A stretch of DNA of 64,000 nt from Streptomyces sp. MH60 (GCF_002939385.1 NZ_MULI01000003.1:176798-240797), one strand, 5' to 3'; shown: positions 34,743 to 44,916, counted from the stretch's first letter. Notes: generated by a model not told the origin, from the sequence alone. Program-made: numbers and translations.

Positions 34743-37700
34743 TCATCGCAGGCCGAAGGCGCGGATCAGGGTCTGGCTGACGCCGTTGCCCTCGGTGTCC
34801 TTCGCCGTCGTCCGCAAGCTCGCGTAGCGCGCCTTGCCCGGTGCGTCGAGCCGCGTCGTCCAGCCGTCCGCCGACGTCCGCAGCGCCGTCCGGTGCCAGG
34901 TGGCGCCGTCGTCGTAGGACACCTCCACGGTCGCCGTGCGGATCGCGCCGGCTCCCGCCGCGCCCCTGAGGTGCGAGGCCGTGACGGTCAGCTCCGTGCG
35001 TCGGTGGGCGCGGCCCGACAGATCGGCGTCCACCGCGTAGTCGAGCTGCACCAGGGGCAGCGGTGTGAGACGGGTGGGATCCGTGGTGGCCGAGGTGAAG
35101 TCCCAGACGGTGCGGGTACGGGTCGAGTACGGGCGGTCCGGGAGGTTTCGGCTGCCTTCCAGCACGAGCCGGTAGGGCTTCGGATCAGGCGACAGATCCC
35201 CGACCGTGACGATCCGTTCGTTGACGTCCTCGCCGAGCAGTTCGCCGCCCTGGTAGAGCGAGATCCGGGACGTGTCGCTGTCGGCCCAGACGACGCCCGC
35301 GTGCCGGCCGGAGTCGCCCCACGCGGTCATGACGGAGGTGCTGATGTTGTCACCGGCCCGGAAGGGGCCCTGCCCACTGGTGCCGTCGTCGCTGAGCAGG
35401 CGAGGGTGCTGGATCGGGGCGAACCAGGTCTCCCGGGTGGTGCTGCGCGGCTTGTACGAGCGCGCCACGCCCCGCTGGCCCAGGTCGGACCTGGAGGCGA
35501 AGGACACCCACTGGACGTCGTCGTCCGCGGTGACCCACGAGGTGAGTTCACCCTGGGCCCGGACCTGGGTGGGCACGACGCCCAGCGGATGGCCGAGGAG
35601 GGAGACGTCCTGGCGGTATTCGACCGCCCGGCCCTGCGACGTGTCGCGGAACGTGTCGTCGACGCGTGCCAGCTCCCCGGGGGCGGGGCGGTAGGACGGG
35701 TTCTGAGGAACCGCACCGTCGTGGTGGCGGACCAGGTCGTAGGCGTAGCGGGGGGCGGGGTGGGAGACGACCCGGAGCGTGGTCGTGCCGGTCCCGCGGA
35801 GCCGGGCCAGCAGCCGCCTGCCGTCGTCGGTGCCCAGCGACGCCACGGGAAGCGGGGCGGCCTCCGGCAGGTCGGCCCAGGGGTCGAACTTCCCGTACCC
35901 GTCGTTCAGGATCAGGAGCTGACGCGCCCCGGCCTTCGCCGCCGCGGCGGCCTGGTCCGTCGGGGTCACGGTGTCGCTGCGACGGACGACCGCGACGCGG
36001 TCCCTGACCTCGACCCGGCGGAATTCGGCCGCGGAGCCGTCACCCGCCCAGACGGCTCGGTAGGCATGTGTGCCCTCGGGCAGTTCGGGCGACAGGCTCT
36101 GGACCGTGACGTCGTCGAAGGTCTGGGAGCCCGCGGAGAACGTCAGCGGAGGCTGGATCTGCCGCCAGCGGGTGGCGAAGGTGTACGAGCCCGTCCGCAC
36201 CTCGGGCGTGGGTGTGACCCACAGGCTGTCGTAGCGCCAGTACTCGGCCACATAGCTGTCCATGAAGGGGAACAGTCCGGTGTTGCCGCGGTACTGGTCG
36301 ATCCGGAGGAACTGGTTGGCCGTGGCCCGTGGTGTGACGGCGGCCGCCTTGCGCAGGTCGTCGGCGTCGAAGGCGACCGTGCGGTCCGCGTCGAGGACGA
36401 CCTCGGGTGCGGTGAACATCGCGAAGCCCAGCGTGTGCGTGCCGTCGACGCCGGGCATGGCGGAGTTCATCCACACCGAGTAGGTGCTCGGGGACAACCG
36501 GAGGTCCAGGCGGCCCGAGGCGTCCACGGAGTAGACCTTCGGCGCGGTGTTGCGTTCGACGTCCTTGAGGATGACGGTTCCGGACAACGGCTTGTCGTGG
36601 CGGTCCTTTGCCGTGAGCGCCAGGGTCGCCCGAGGGCCCTCCTTGTTCACCCCGACCGGGGTGCGGGCCAGCACGGCTCCGTCGGCGCCGGTGGCGACCA
36701 GGCGGGTGGCGTACGCGCCGTTGTCCTCGGCCGCGTCGAGATGTGTGATCACGCCGACGGAGGCGGTGCCGTGGGCGGGCACGGTCACCTGTGCGTCCGA
36801 CAGGGTGAACAGGCCCTCGGGCAGCTCGGCGGGGCTCAGCGCGAGATCCAGCGTGACCGGCGCGGGGCCGGAGTTGGTGTAGGCGACGTCCCGGCGGACG
36901 GTCTGACCCGGGGTGTACGGGTAGTGGGTCTGCGCGAACGCGTCACCGGATGCCAGCAGCGTCGAGCGCACCGCGGCGGCGACGTCCACCCGTCCGCTGC
37001 CCGCGTCGAACGGGCTGAATCGCTGGGTGCCGGCGGTGGTGCCGACCAGTGTCTCCTTGAGCCGCTGCCCCGTCCAGTCGGGGTGCTCGGCGGCCAACAG
37101 GGCCGCGGCGCCCGCCACATGCGGCGTGGCCATCGAGGTGCCGTCCATGGACTGGTAGGCGCCCTCGCCCTCCGGCGCGTACTGCGAGCGCGCGGCGAGA
37201 ACGCCCACACCCGGAGCGGTCAGGTCCGGCTTGATGGCGTTGTCACCCACGCGGGGACCGCGGCTGGAGAAGTCCGCGAGCTGGTCGACGCCCTTGCCCG
37301 GACCGTTCACCGCACCCACCGTCAGCGCCGCGTCGGCGGCAGCGGGCGTGCCCACGGTGTACGCCTCCGGGCCGGAGTTGCCCGCGGCGATGACGAACAG
37401 CGCTCCGGTCTCCTCACTGAGCCGGTTGACCGCCTCGCTGAGCGGATCGGTGCCATCGGTGGGGGAGTCGCCCAGACTCATGCTGACGATCTTCGCGTGC
37501 TGGTCGCGGACCGCCCACTCCATGCCGGCGAGGACCCAGGAGTCCTGACCGCTCCCGCTGTTGTCGAGGACCTTGCCGATGTGCAGCGACGCCCCCGGTG
37601 CGACGCCCTTCTCGACCCCGCCGGACGCGGCGCCCGTCCCGGCCACGGTGGACGCCACATGGGTGCCGTGACCGTTCCGGTCGGTGACGTCCTGGTCCGG

Positions 37701-38504
37701 CACGAAACTCGCCGTGGCCGCGACGCGCCCGGCGAAGTCCGGGTGGCCCGCGTCGATGCCGGTGTCCAGGACGGCGACGCCCACGCCCTCACCGGTGTTC
37801 GCGCCCGACCAGACCTCCGGGGCTCCGATCTGCGCCGTCGTGTCCGACAGCGTGGCCCGCACCTTGCCGTCCAGCCACACCTTGGCGATACCGCCGGCCA
37901 GCCGGCCCCCGGACGTGCCCGACCGGGCCGCCGAGTCGCCGGCCCCGGTGTCCCCGGTACCGGTCAGCGACGTCCAGAAGTCCGCCGCGCGGGAGTGGTC
38001 CGCGGAGATGGCGGCACCCTGGATGCTGCTGAGCGCCCGGGTCCGCCGGGCACCCTCGGGCGTCTTCGCGCTGCGCGAGCGGGCCGCCGTGTCGGTGTAG
38101 GTGACGATGAGCGGCAGTTCATCGGCGCGCGCGTCGTCGTACCCGTCCTCAAGCAGCTCCGTGACGTTGAAGAGCCGCCCGTCCAGGGCTCCCGACCCGA
38201 GGTACGGGACGGCCGCGTCGGGATAGACGTACGTGTCGGAGCCCACCGACATCACATGCGCGCCGCCGCTCCTGCCATGGCTGTCGGTCACCGACAGCAC
38301 GGTCTCGGCTCCGCCCTCGCCGGTCACGGTGACCCTGTCGCCGGTGATCAGCGTCAGGACGCGGGTCGGCCCCGCCGGAGCGGTGGGTGGCGCGGGGGAC
38401 ACCGTCGCCGGGGCCGCCGAGGCGGCCGGAGCCGTCGCGGTGAGCACCAGCAGGGCGGCGATGCCGACGGTCAGCCCGCGTCCGCGGGACCAGGGGATGG
38501 GCAA
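34743..38504 (-). CDS. Large secreted S8 (subtilisin-type) serine peptidase
   Basis: 1,253 residues from TTG 38504, which has GAGGT four bases upstream and begins a Sec signal peptide (cleavage near ASAAPA, ~31). A propeptide-like region precedes the S8 domain. Catalytic residues: Asp247 (VAVLDTGID), His279 (NGHGTHVAS), oxyanion Asn376 (AAGNSG) and Ser457 (GTSMATPHVAG). A C-terminal extension of about 700 residues contains repeated beta-sandwich-like segments. No C-terminal membrane anchor, so extracellular and not a mycosin. Paralogue of the peptidase at 44917-48636. A divergent regulator gene lies 233 bp upstream. Confidence 0.94.
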   Translation of the reverse strand: MPIPWSRGRGLTVGIAALLVLTATAPAASAAPATVSPAPPTAPAGPTRVLTLITGDRVTVTGEGGAETVLSVTDSHGRSGGAHVMSVGSDTYVYPDAAVPYLGSGALDGRLFNVTELLEDGYDDARADELPLIVTYTDTAARSRSAKTPEGARRTRALSSIQGAAISADHSRAADFWTSLTGTGDTGAGDSAARSGTSGGRLAGGIAKVWLDGKVRATLSDTTAQIGAPEVWSGANTGEGVGVAVLDTGIDAGHPDFAGRVAATASFVPDQDVTDRNGHGTHVASTVAGTGAASGGVEKGVAPGASLHIGKVLDNSGSGQDSWVLAGMEWAVRDQHAKIVSMSLGDSPTDGTDPLSEAVNRLSEETGALFVIAAGNSGPEAYTVGTPAAADAALTVGAVNGPGKGVDQLADFSSRGPRVGDNAIKPDLTAPGVGVLAARSQYAPEGEGAYQSMDGTSMATPHVAGAAALLAAEHPDWTGQRLKETLVGTTAGTQRFSPFDAGSGRVDVAAAVRSTLLASGDAFAQTHYPYTPGQTVRRDVAYTNSGPAPVTLDLALSPAELPEGLFTLSDAQVTVPAHGTASVGVITHLDAAEDNGAYATRLVATGADGAVLARTPVGVNKEGPRATLALTAKDRHDKPLSGTVILKDVERNTAPKVYSVDASGRLDLRLSPSTYSVWMNSAMPGVDGTHTLGFAMFTAPEVVLDADRTVAFDADDLRKAAAVTPRATANQFLRIDQYRGNTGLFPFMDSYVAEYWRYDSLWVTPTPEVRTGSYTFATRWRQIQPPLTFSAGSQTFDDVTVQSLSPELPEGTHAYRAVWAGDGSAAEFRRVEVRDRVAVVRRSDTVTPTDQAAAAAKAGARQLLILNDGYGKFDPWADLPEAAPLPVASLGTDDGRRLLARLRGTGTTTLRVVSHPAPRYAYDLVRHHDGAVPQNPSYRPAPGELARVDDTFRDTSQGRAVEYRQDVSLLGHPLGVVPTQVRAQGELTSWVTADDDVQWVSFASRSDLGQRGVARSYKPRSTTRETWFAPIQHPRLLSDDGTSGQGPFRAGDNISTSVMTAWGDSGRHAGVVWADSDTSRISLYQGGELLGEDVNERIVTVGDLSPDPKPYRLVLEGSRNLPDRPYSTRTRTVWDFTSATTDPTRLTPLPLVQLDYAVDADLSGRAHRRTELTVTASHLRGAAGAGAIRTATVEVSYDDGATWHRTALRTSADGWTTRLDAPGKARYASLRTTAKDTEGNGVSQTLIRAFGLR

Positions 38505-38737
38505 GGGGACCTCACCGACTAGATGTGCAGGGATCGATCGAAGTCAGCCATCCCGCTCGCGAGGCTGTAAAGACACATCTCTGGCACTCCTGTGCCATGT
38601 CACCATGTGGACACGATGCAAAAGGTGCAACGTTCCGCAAGCGCGACACACTGCACCGTGTGTAATTCGAGTGTTCCGGCGTACGGTACGCAAGGCGCAC
38701 CGGATGCTCGCGCCGCAGGGGTCAGGGTGGGAGAGCG

Positions 38738-39739
38738 ATGGCGGAAACCGATGCGCCGATGGCGCTGGTCGGACTCGACGCGGACACGGAGGCCGTCTAC
38801 CGTGAGCTGCTCACACGCGGTGGCGGGACCGCCGAGAGCCTCGTCACGGCCTTCGGGCTGAACCGCGGTCAGGCAGTGGCCCAACTCGAACGCCTGCACC
38901 GCAACGGACTGCTCAGCCGCCGCTCCTCCGGCGAGTACCAGACCGTGGATCCGCGACACGCGCTCGCCGCCCTGGTGGAGTCGCGCACTCGGCAACTGGC
39001 GGCCGTGCGCGACGCCGCCGCCTCGCTCGGTGAACTCTTCGACGAGGCGCGGAGGTCGGGCACGGCCCAGCCCGACACCCGGACCATCAGTGGCGCGGAG
39101 GAGGTCGGGGACTGCTACTACCGGCTCAAACAGGCCGCCCGGCGCGAGATCTGCGAGCTGGAGCGCCCGCCCTACCTGCTGGCTCCCAACGAGCCGCTGG
39201 ACGAGGCCGCGATCCGCCGTGGGGTACGGGTACGGGCCGTCTACGCGGCCGCCAGCTTCGACGACGACGGCGGCTGGCAGGACTTGGGCAGCCTGGTCTC
39301 CCGCGGCGAGGAGGCCCGAGTGGTGCCCGCGCTGCCCGTCAAGCTCGTCGTGGTCGATCGCTCGGCGGCGATGGTGTCGCTGACCCTGGAAGGAGGCAGC
39401 ACCGACTGCCTCTACACCGAGGCACCGCCCCTGATCGAGGTGCTGTCCGAACTCTTCGACCGCTACTGGGCCGTCGCCGCCCGTCTGAGCGAGGCGGAGA
39501 CCTCCGCGGCACCGGGACCGGACAAAGCCGGTCCGGGCGGCGGCGCGCGGCGGCCGACCGAAGAGGAGCGTCAGCTGCTGGCCCTCTTCGCCGCCGGCGT
39601 CAAGGACGACGCCATCGCCCGCCAGTTCGGCGTCTCGACCCGAACCCTGCGACGTCGGATCCAGAACCTGTACGCGGAGCTGGGCACCACCAACCGGTTC
39701 GGTGCCGGCGTGGCGGCAGCCCGCCGCGACTGGCTGTGA
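38738..39739 (+). CDS. TrmB-like/LuxR-HTH transcriptional regulator
   Basis: 333 residues. The N-terminus resembles the TrmB winged helix (LDADTEAVYRELLTRGG, followed by a coiled VESRTRQLAAVRDAAASL). A central sensor part contains the phospholipase-D-like ligand fold of TrmB proteins (RGVRVRAVYAAASFDDDGG). The C-terminal LuxR-type helix-turn-helix is EERQLLALFAAGVKDDAIAR then QFGVSTRTLRRRIQNL. This two-headed type is a Streptomyces speciality and often adjoins secreted peptidases. It diverges from the S8 peptidase gene, so control of that gene is likely but unproven. Confidence 0.9.
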   Translation: MAETDAPMALVGLDADTEAVYRELLTRGGGTAESLVTAFGLNRGQAVAQLERLHRNGLLSRRSSGEYQTVDPRHALAALVESRTRQLAAVRDAAASLGELFDEARRSGTAQPDTRTISGAEEVGDCYYRLKQAARREICELERPPYLLAPNEPLDEAAIRRGVRVRAVYAAASFDDDGGWQDLGSLVSRGEEARVVPALPVKLVVVDRSAAMVSLTLEGGSTDCLYTEAPPLIEVLSELFDRYWAVAARLSEAETSAAPGPDKAGPGGGARRPTEEERQLLALFAAGVKDDAIARQFGVSTRTLRRRIQNLYAELGTTNRFGAGVAAARRDWL

Positions 39740-40064
39740 GCGGCCGGACGCGAGACCGGTTCCGGCCGCGGGCGGCACGGTGACACTGGCGGCCGGCCTC
39801 GGCTGAGGGCACCCTGATCGGGCGCCGTTCTGACGGGAAGGGCTGATGCCGGGCAGTGAGATGCCCGCGGTCGGGTGGCCGTCGAGGAAAAGGCCACCCG
39901 ACCGCGGGCGGGAGCGTTGCCCGGATCGGAGCGCAACCAGTCACCGACACCTGCCGAAGCGGACCAGGTGCGCGGGACGACGTCAGAAGGGCGGGCACGT
40001 CGCCGCTGACGACGGCGACGTGCCGGACCCGTCCCTGACGGACGTCACGTGACGGGCCCGACGG
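39740..40064. other. Intergenic between convergent regulator and amidase genes
   Basis: 325 bp; no credible gene. Contains the hairpin at 39863-39909. Confidence 0.5.
39863..39909. terminator. Bidirectional hairpin terminator
   Basis: 18-bp perfect arms (39863-39880 and 39892-39909) around an 11-base loop ending in AAAA, between convergent genes. Likely serves the regulator and possibly the amidase in the other direction. Confidence 0.85.
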
Positions 40065-41993
40065 TCAGGCGCCGCCGTTCTCCCAGTGGTGAGTCGCCGT
40101 GGTCGCGGTGACGGTGTCCGCGTAGACGAGTGCGACGCGGTGGTTGTACTGCACGGTGTACATCTTCTTCCCGCCGATGACGACCGCTCCGCTGGACGGG
40201 AAGTAGTCGTCGGTGGCCGAGGCGTCCTGGGTGGCCACGTACGCCTGTCCGACCGGGATGGAGTACATGCTGAGCGGGGCCTGGGTGGAGGCGCCGAGGC
40301 CGGCCGGATACTCGGCCTTGTCGGGATAGCTGGAGCCGTAGAGTGCCACCGGTGCGCTCCCGGCGGGCTTGATGATCTTCACTCCGTAGCGGATACGGGT
40401 GTTGGTGCCGCCCGGGTTGTGGAACCACACCTTCGCCCCGCTGAACCAGACGGCGGTCCAGTCCTCCCGCACCTCTGCCACCACGAACTGCTGACCGGCC
40501 TGTGCCGTGCTGCCCCAGTCGCTCACCCGGTTGGTACCCGCGGCGGTGCCGTGGATCGCCTGGTCGCCGAAGAGCGGGGCGGTCTCGCTGGGGGCGGTGC
40601 GCAGGTAGACGAAGTTGGTCTGCTGCTGCCGCTCGGTGCAGGCGGTTGTCTGCCCGGTGGGGTCGTCGGAGGGGCACACCTGGAAGGTCTGCACGTTGTC
40701 CGTGAACGAGGGCGTGATCGCCACGACCTCGCCCGGCTGGGGCACCTCGGGCAGACCGCTGACCGGCGCCCCGAGCAGGCTCATGAAGTGGTTCCAGTCC
40801 CACGCGTAGCCGGGGTCCCAGTGCATGCCGGCGACCAGCGCGGAGTTCGGCCCAGCGACGTTGTCATGGCCGATGACATGCTGCCGGTCCAGCGGTACGC
40901 CGAAGCGCGCGGCCAGGTACTTCACCAGGTCGGCTGTGGCCTGGTACTGCGACTCCGTGTACCAGGCGGCGCCGTGAGCGGCGTAGCCTTCGTGCTCGAT
41001 CCCGATGGAGTGCAGGTTGGTCGAGTAGTTTCCGGCGTGGAAGGCGATGTCCTTGGTCGGGACCATCTGGGTGACCGCACCGGACGACGACATGACGTAA
41101 TGGGTCGAGGCGGGGGTGGTGGGGTTGGCCAGGCCCGCGACACCGGCGTCGTAGGTGGACTCCAGGTCGTGAATGACGATCGTGTCGATGCGGATGCCGT
41201 TCGCGGGCCGGTTGGCCACCTGGCCGCCGACCGGAGAGCCGGCGACGAAGGTGCAGTCGACCGTCGTGGGGCATTCCGTAACGGCCGCCGTGGACGTCTT
41301 TTTCAGGCCCAGTGCGTCTATCTGCTGCCGGTTGGGGGCGACCCAGGGGCTGGCAGCCAGGCGCAGGCGCTGGCCGTCCTGGGTCGTGGCGGAGGCGCCG
41401 CCCCGCACCGTGCGGAAGACGCGGTCGGCGAAGCTCGCCGCTGCCTTCTCCTGCTTGGCCTGGCTGTAGCGGGCCACGGCCCCGTACCACTGGGCGGGGT
41501 CCGTGGGCGTTGCGCCGACCAGTTCCCGCTCGTACGAGGCCAGCAGCGCGGCGCCGCCCCGAATGTTCGCGGCGTCGTCCTCGCGCAGGTCCCCCGCCGA
41601 CAGGCCGGTCAACTCCGCAGCGGTGCGCAGTGTGTGGAGAGCGGGGTCGGCGGCAAGGGTCTCGAGGTCGGCGCGGCCCGCGGCACCGGCGCCGCCGCCG
41701 GCCAGCATGGCGGGGGTGACGTCGGTGAGATTCATCGGGCCGTAACCGCCGTCGGTGCTCGGCAGGCCGCCGTGTGCGTCCCACGCCGCTTCCTGGTGGG
41801 ACAGGGCGAGCAGGACGGCGGGCGGGATGTGGTACTCGTCCGCCGCGGCGAGCAGGGCCTCCTGGCGCTTTCCCGAGGCGTCACTCGCCGTGTCGGCCTG
41901 TGCCGCGCCCGACATGGACAACAGGCCACCCGCGACGAGTGCGCCCACCGTGACACCGACGGGCAGAACGACTGCCCTTCGTGACTTGTACAA
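40065..41993 (-). CDS. Secreted N-acetylmuramoyl-L-alanine amidase (Amidase_2)
   Basis: 642 residues from TTG 41993, chosen because AAGGAG lies seven bases upstream and the protein then begins with a proper signal peptide (YKSRRAVVLPVGVTVGA ... AAQADT, cleavage ~34). A helical N-terminal part resembles lytic-transglycosylase helices (HIPPAVLLALSHQEAAWDAH). The Amidase_2 domain (~265-400) has zinc-type His275 (IVIHDLE), Glu333 (IGIEHEG) and HWDPG (391-395). A beta-rich C-terminal region follows. It should cleave the MurNAc-L-Ala bond of peptidoglycan outside the cell. Confidence 0.9.
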   Translation of the reverse strand: MYKSRRAVVLPVGVTVGALVAGGLLSMSGAAQADTASDASGKRQEALLAAADEYHIPPAVLLALSHQEAAWDAHGGLPSTDGGYGPMNLTDVTPAMLAGGGAGAAGRADLETLAADPALHTLRTAAELTGLSAGDLREDDAANIRGGAALLASYERELVGATPTDPAQWYGAVARYSQAKQEKAAASFADRVFRTVRGGASATTQDGQRLRLAASPWVAPNRQQIDALGLKKTSTAAVTECPTTVDCTFVAGSPVGGQVANRPANGIRIDTIVIHDLESTYDAGVAGLANPTTPASTHYVMSSSGAVTQMVPTKDIAFHAGNYSTNLHSIGIEHEGYAAHGAAWYTESQYQATADLVKYLAARFGVPLDRQHVIGHDNVAGPNSALVAGMHWDPGYAWDWNHFMSLLGAPVSGLPEVPQPGEVVAITPSFTDNVQTFQVCPSDDPTGQTTACTERQQQTNFVYLRTAPSETAPLFGDQAIHGTAAGTNRVSDWGSTAQAGQQFVVAEVREDWTAVWFSGAKVWFHNPGGTNTRIRYGVKIIKPAGSAPVALYGSSYPDKAEYPAGLGASTQAPLSMYSIPVGQAYVATQDASATDDYFPSSGAVVIGGKKMYTVQYNHRVALVYADTVTATTATHHWENGGA

Positions 41994-42392
41994 GGTGATG
42001 CTCCTTATCAAGAAGTAAAGGGCATCGAGGCGCGCCGACCAGCGGCCGTGGCAGGCCGTCGGCGCAGGGCAACTCGATGCGAGGATGACTATAGGGCGAA
42101 GCTGGTTGTAGGTGCCACGAGAGTCCGCATGGTTCAACACGGTGTGTTGTGACCCACTCGCCGGCGGCACCGTTCGATGTCATTGGGACGGTAAGTCACC
42201 TGCCTGGCCGCATGGTTCGGCGTGACCCAGACCCGCCGGCGGTCTTGCGCCCGCGTCGCCGTTGCGGCCCTCCCGCCGAGCAGTGGCGACTGGTCTCTGG
42301 CGAACTGACTGGCGGTTGACGGCAACCCGTGGTTTTCGGCCTTCCTCGCGAAGGCGAGCAGACGACGCCGGATGGCGGGCAGACGAAGAGTC
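41994..42392. other. Intergenic between divergent amidase and small membrane protein
   Basis: 399 bp with no supported gene. Notable repeats: CAACAC-GGT-GTGTTG (42135-42149), and CATCGAG (42023-42029) with CTCGATG (42073-42079). Either could be an operator; neither is assigned. Confidence 0.45.
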
Positions 42393-42677
42393 ATGGTGGA
42401 CACACAACTTCGGCACAGGGAACGGACTCGGCAGGAATCCCGTGCGCGAGGGACCATGGCGATCTGGCGGTGGGCCAGGTGGGCGGCTCTCTTCCTCGCC
42501 GTCGGCTGGGCGCTGAACTCGGTCGCCAAGCTGGCCGAGGGTGCGCAGGGACGCGAGCTTTGGTGGCCGTTGCTCAGTACCGTCATCTGGGCAGCGGTGA
42601 CCGTGAACGGGTTCGCGACCTACCGTCGGATCAGGACCAGGACGTTGCCGGCCCTCACCCGCCGGACAGCGGCCTGA
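42393..42677 (+). CDS. Small membrane protein, unknown function
   Basis: 94 residues from ATG 42393 (GAAGAG upstream); ATG 42372 and ATG 42456 are alternatives. A basic arginine-rich N-terminus is followed by two membrane helices (WARWAALFLAVGWALNSVA and LLSTVIWAAVTVNGF) and a basic tail. Codon use fits a real Streptomyces gene and the stop codon is embedded in a perfect terminator hairpin, which supports expression. No family recognised. Confidence 0.65.
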   Translation: MVDTQLRHRERTRQESRARGTMAIWRWARWAALFLAVGWALNSVAKLAEGAQGRELWWPLLSTVIWAAVTVNGFATYRRIRTRTLPALTRRTAA

Positions 42678-42689
42678 CCGCTGTCCGGC
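42661..42689 (+). terminator. Terminator overlapping stop codon
   Basis: Perfect 12-bp inverted repeat GCCGGACAGCGG / CCGCTGTCCGGC with a 5-base loop that contains the TGA of the small membrane gene. It may also end transcription of the convergent channel gene. Confidence 0.8.
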
Positions 42690-42726
42690 CTTCCGCCCGC
42701 GGCTGAGCGGACCGGTCCTCTTGGCC

Positions 42727-44736
42727 TCATCCAGGGGCGGGGCCGCGCGCAGGTCTGCCTTCCGTGCCCCGCCGGGCTTCCGGGAGCATGTCCGGACGCA
42801 CCGGTCGCTCGTCGGACGCGGCACCCGAGCAACGGGCACCCGCGTCCGGCGGGGCCACGATCAGGATCTCGTCCGAGGAAGTCCAGACACGTCGTTCCGC
42901 CTTGCCGGGAGCGAGGCGCACGTCGATCTCCCGGCGCGGGATGCGCGCATCGTGCGCTCGGTACCCGATCGCGCACTCCCCACGCCTGAGGGCGGACGCC
43001 ACCACGGTGGCGAAGGACGCGACCCGTCCGGGGAGCACGTAGTGCGAGGCCGGGCGCAGGGCCAAGGCGCCACCCCGTGCGGCGAAGAGCTCCTCGAACA
43101 CAGCGGCCATGCCGGTGTTCTGCGCGATCCTGGTCATGAGCAGGGAGGTCAGCTCGCCGCGCACGACAGCGTCCCACTCCGGGCCCAGCGGGGCCAGTGC
43201 CAGGCTGCGGTGGTCGGTCAGTTCGGCGATGACGGGCAGCGCCTGGCCCGTCTCCTCCTCGACGGCCCTGAGGGTCAGCAGCGTGAGCAGGAGCTGGTCG
43301 TCGGGTCGGGCCCGGTGCGGACCCGCGTCCGGTCCGAGCGCGATCACGCTGTCGTAGCCGAACAGGTCGAGTGCGCGCACAGTGTCGGGTCGGGTCGGCT
43401 CCCCGACGTGGTACGACACGGCGACCCTTTCGTCTTCAGTGGGGCCCGCGGCCCCCGCAGTCACCGATCCGTCGTCGGAACCGGTGACGACGTGCAGGTG
43501 TGAGCCCGGCTGTGCGGTGCGGCTGAGCGAGTCCATGACCAGTGGAGCGCGACGGTTCCAACCCAGCAGCAACGTCTTCGAGGGAGACCGCTGCCGGTCG
43601 TGCGGGTCCGCCATGACGGTGGGATCCACAGCGGTGCCGTCCTGCTTCGGAACGGGCGGCCGATCGTCCCGCGCGACGACGATCAAACGGTCCCCGGGGC
43701 CACATCGCGCGCCGGACGCCGGTGTGAGCAGGGCACGGCCGTCGGCCGCCAGGTACCCGACGGCGCAGGCTTCCTCGTACCGCGGCGAAATCTCGGCGAA
43801 CGTCAGCCCCAGGGCGTCCGGTGCGTGGACCAAGTGGAACTCGGCGCCCGTGAGATCGAGCAGGTCCCTCAACGCCCGCACCAAGCCGGGGTGCCGGGCG
43901 GCCTGGACGAGCAGCCGCGCCGTCGTGGCCTCGACGTCCAGGATGACGCCCCGCGTTCCGGCAGCGAGCCGGGCCGCGGTCAGGAACCGCTCGTCGCGCA
44001 CGGCGGCCACCACCGGTGGGCCCGCCCCGGCGCCGAGCAGGGCTCGCAGGGCCAACAGCACCCGGACCACTTCCGCGTCGGCGGCGTCGTCGTCGCCCGG
44101 CAGCACCAGGACGCAGTGCGCCGCGGCGGGAGTGAGCAGCGCGAGGGCGGCGAGGTCCGTCGGCGCGCCCGTACGGCAGACGACGCGTACTCCGCGCGTC
44201 ATCCCCAGCGCCGCGTTCAGGTCCGAGGCCATCACGGCGGAGTCGCGATCGGCGAGCACCGCGACGGCCCCCCGTACCCTGCCGAGCTGGCTGACGACCA
44301 TCTCACCGACAACGGTGAACACCTGGTCGGACCAGCCGAGCACCACCGCGTGCCCCTGCTCCAGCACCCTGGACCGACCCCGGCGCAGTTCTTCCAAGCG
44401 GTCACCCAGCCCGGTCGTGATCACGCCCACCAGGGTGGATACACACAGCAGGGCAATCAATCCGAGAAACACCGACAGGAGCATCCGGATCGGTGCGCCG
44501 GTCACCCCGCCGAGGCGGAGGGTCTCGGCGCTCGTACGCCACACCGCGACGAGCCGTTCCGAGAGGGAGCGGGGTGCCCGCGGGTCGGTCCACACCAGGA
44601 GCGTGCTGACCGGAACGACGATCGCCAGACAGCAGGCGGCCAGCCAGCCGAGCAATGCCCCGGTGCTTCGGGCCAGTGTCCGGTCGAAGACATAACGCGC
44701 TCGGTGTCGCCATGAAACGGGCCGCTGGCGCCCCAT
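42727..44736 (-). CDS. CASTOR/POLLUX-related putative ion-channel protein
   Basis: 669 residues. Two N-terminal membrane helices (ALLGWLAACCLAIVVPVSTLL and MLLSVFLGLIALLCVSTLVGV) flank a pore-like loop. Long cytoplasmic RCK-like Rossmann domains follow: GHAVVLGWSDQVFTVVGEMV, VVCRTGAPTDLAAL, KTLLLGWNRRAPLVMDSLS and VIAELTDHRSLALA. This matches bacterial relatives of the plant nuclear channels CASTOR/POLLUX (Castor_Poll_mid). Predicted to pass cations under nucleotide or ligand control; specificity is unknown. Monocistronic, convergent with the small membrane gene. Confidence 0.9.
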   Translation of the reverse strand: MGRQRPVSWRHRARYVFDRTLARSTGALLGWLAACCLAIVVPVSTLLVWTDPRAPRSLSERLVAVWRTSAETLRLGGVTGAPIRMLLSVFLGLIALLCVSTLVGVITTGLGDRLEELRRGRSRVLEQGHAVVLGWSDQVFTVVGEMVVSQLGRVRGAVAVLADRDSAVMASDLNAALGMTRGVRVVCRTGAPTDLAALALLTPAAAHCVLVLPGDDDAADAEVVRVLLALRALLGAGAGPPVVAAVRDERFLTAARLAAGTRGVILDVEATTARLLVQAARHPGLVRALRDLLDLTGAEFHLVHAPDALGLTFAEISPRYEEACAVGYLAADGRALLTPASGARCGPGDRLIVVARDDRPPVPKQDGTAVDPTVMADPHDRQRSPSKTLLLGWNRRAPLVMDSLSRTAQPGSHLHVVTGSDDGSVTAGAAGPTEDERVAVSYHVGEPTRPDTVRALDLFGYDSVIALGPDAGPHRARPDDQLLLTLLTLRAVEEETGQALPVIAELTDHRSLALAPLGPEWDAVVRGELTSLLMTRIAQNTGMAAVFEELFAARGGALALRPASHYVLPGRVASFATVVASALRRGECAIGYRAHDARIPRREIDVRLAPGKAERRVWTSSDEILIVAPPDAGARCSGAASDERPVRPDMLPEARRGTEGRPARGPAPG

Positions 44737-44846
44737 ACCGTGTACCCCCTACTGCCCCGCGCCCGGGTGAGCCATCAGCGGAAGAGTGCTGACGCGAGAG
44801 CCGCGACACACCGTGTCACCGGGATATTCACCCATTAGGGAACGGC

Positions 44847-44896
44847 ACGGCGGGCTACGGATCCGGGCAGCGCTGCCCCGATCCGTAGCCCGCCGT
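44847..44896 (-). terminator. Long hairpin terminator of second S8 peptidase
   Basis: 17-bp perfect outer arms (44847-44863 and 44880-44896) enclose the self-complementary GGGCAGCGCTGCCC (44865-44878), giving one long stem with a single mismatch. It lies 21 bp after the peptidase stop codon on that strand. Confidence 0.87.
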
Positions 44897-44916
44897 CCTG
44901 CTGGGGTGACGTCGGT

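Noticed and set aside
34494..38522. Very long plus-strand ORF (1,342 codons) opposite the first S8 peptidase
   Set aside because: Mirror frame of a high-GC gene. The peptidase on the minus strand has a signal peptide, catalytic triad and ribosome site; the plus frame has Arg/Gly/Val-rich sequence with no family resemblance.
42135..42149. CAACAC-GGT-GTGTTG as a defined operator
   Set aside because: The palindrome is short, single-copy and has no matching regulator gene nearby; left as a note only.
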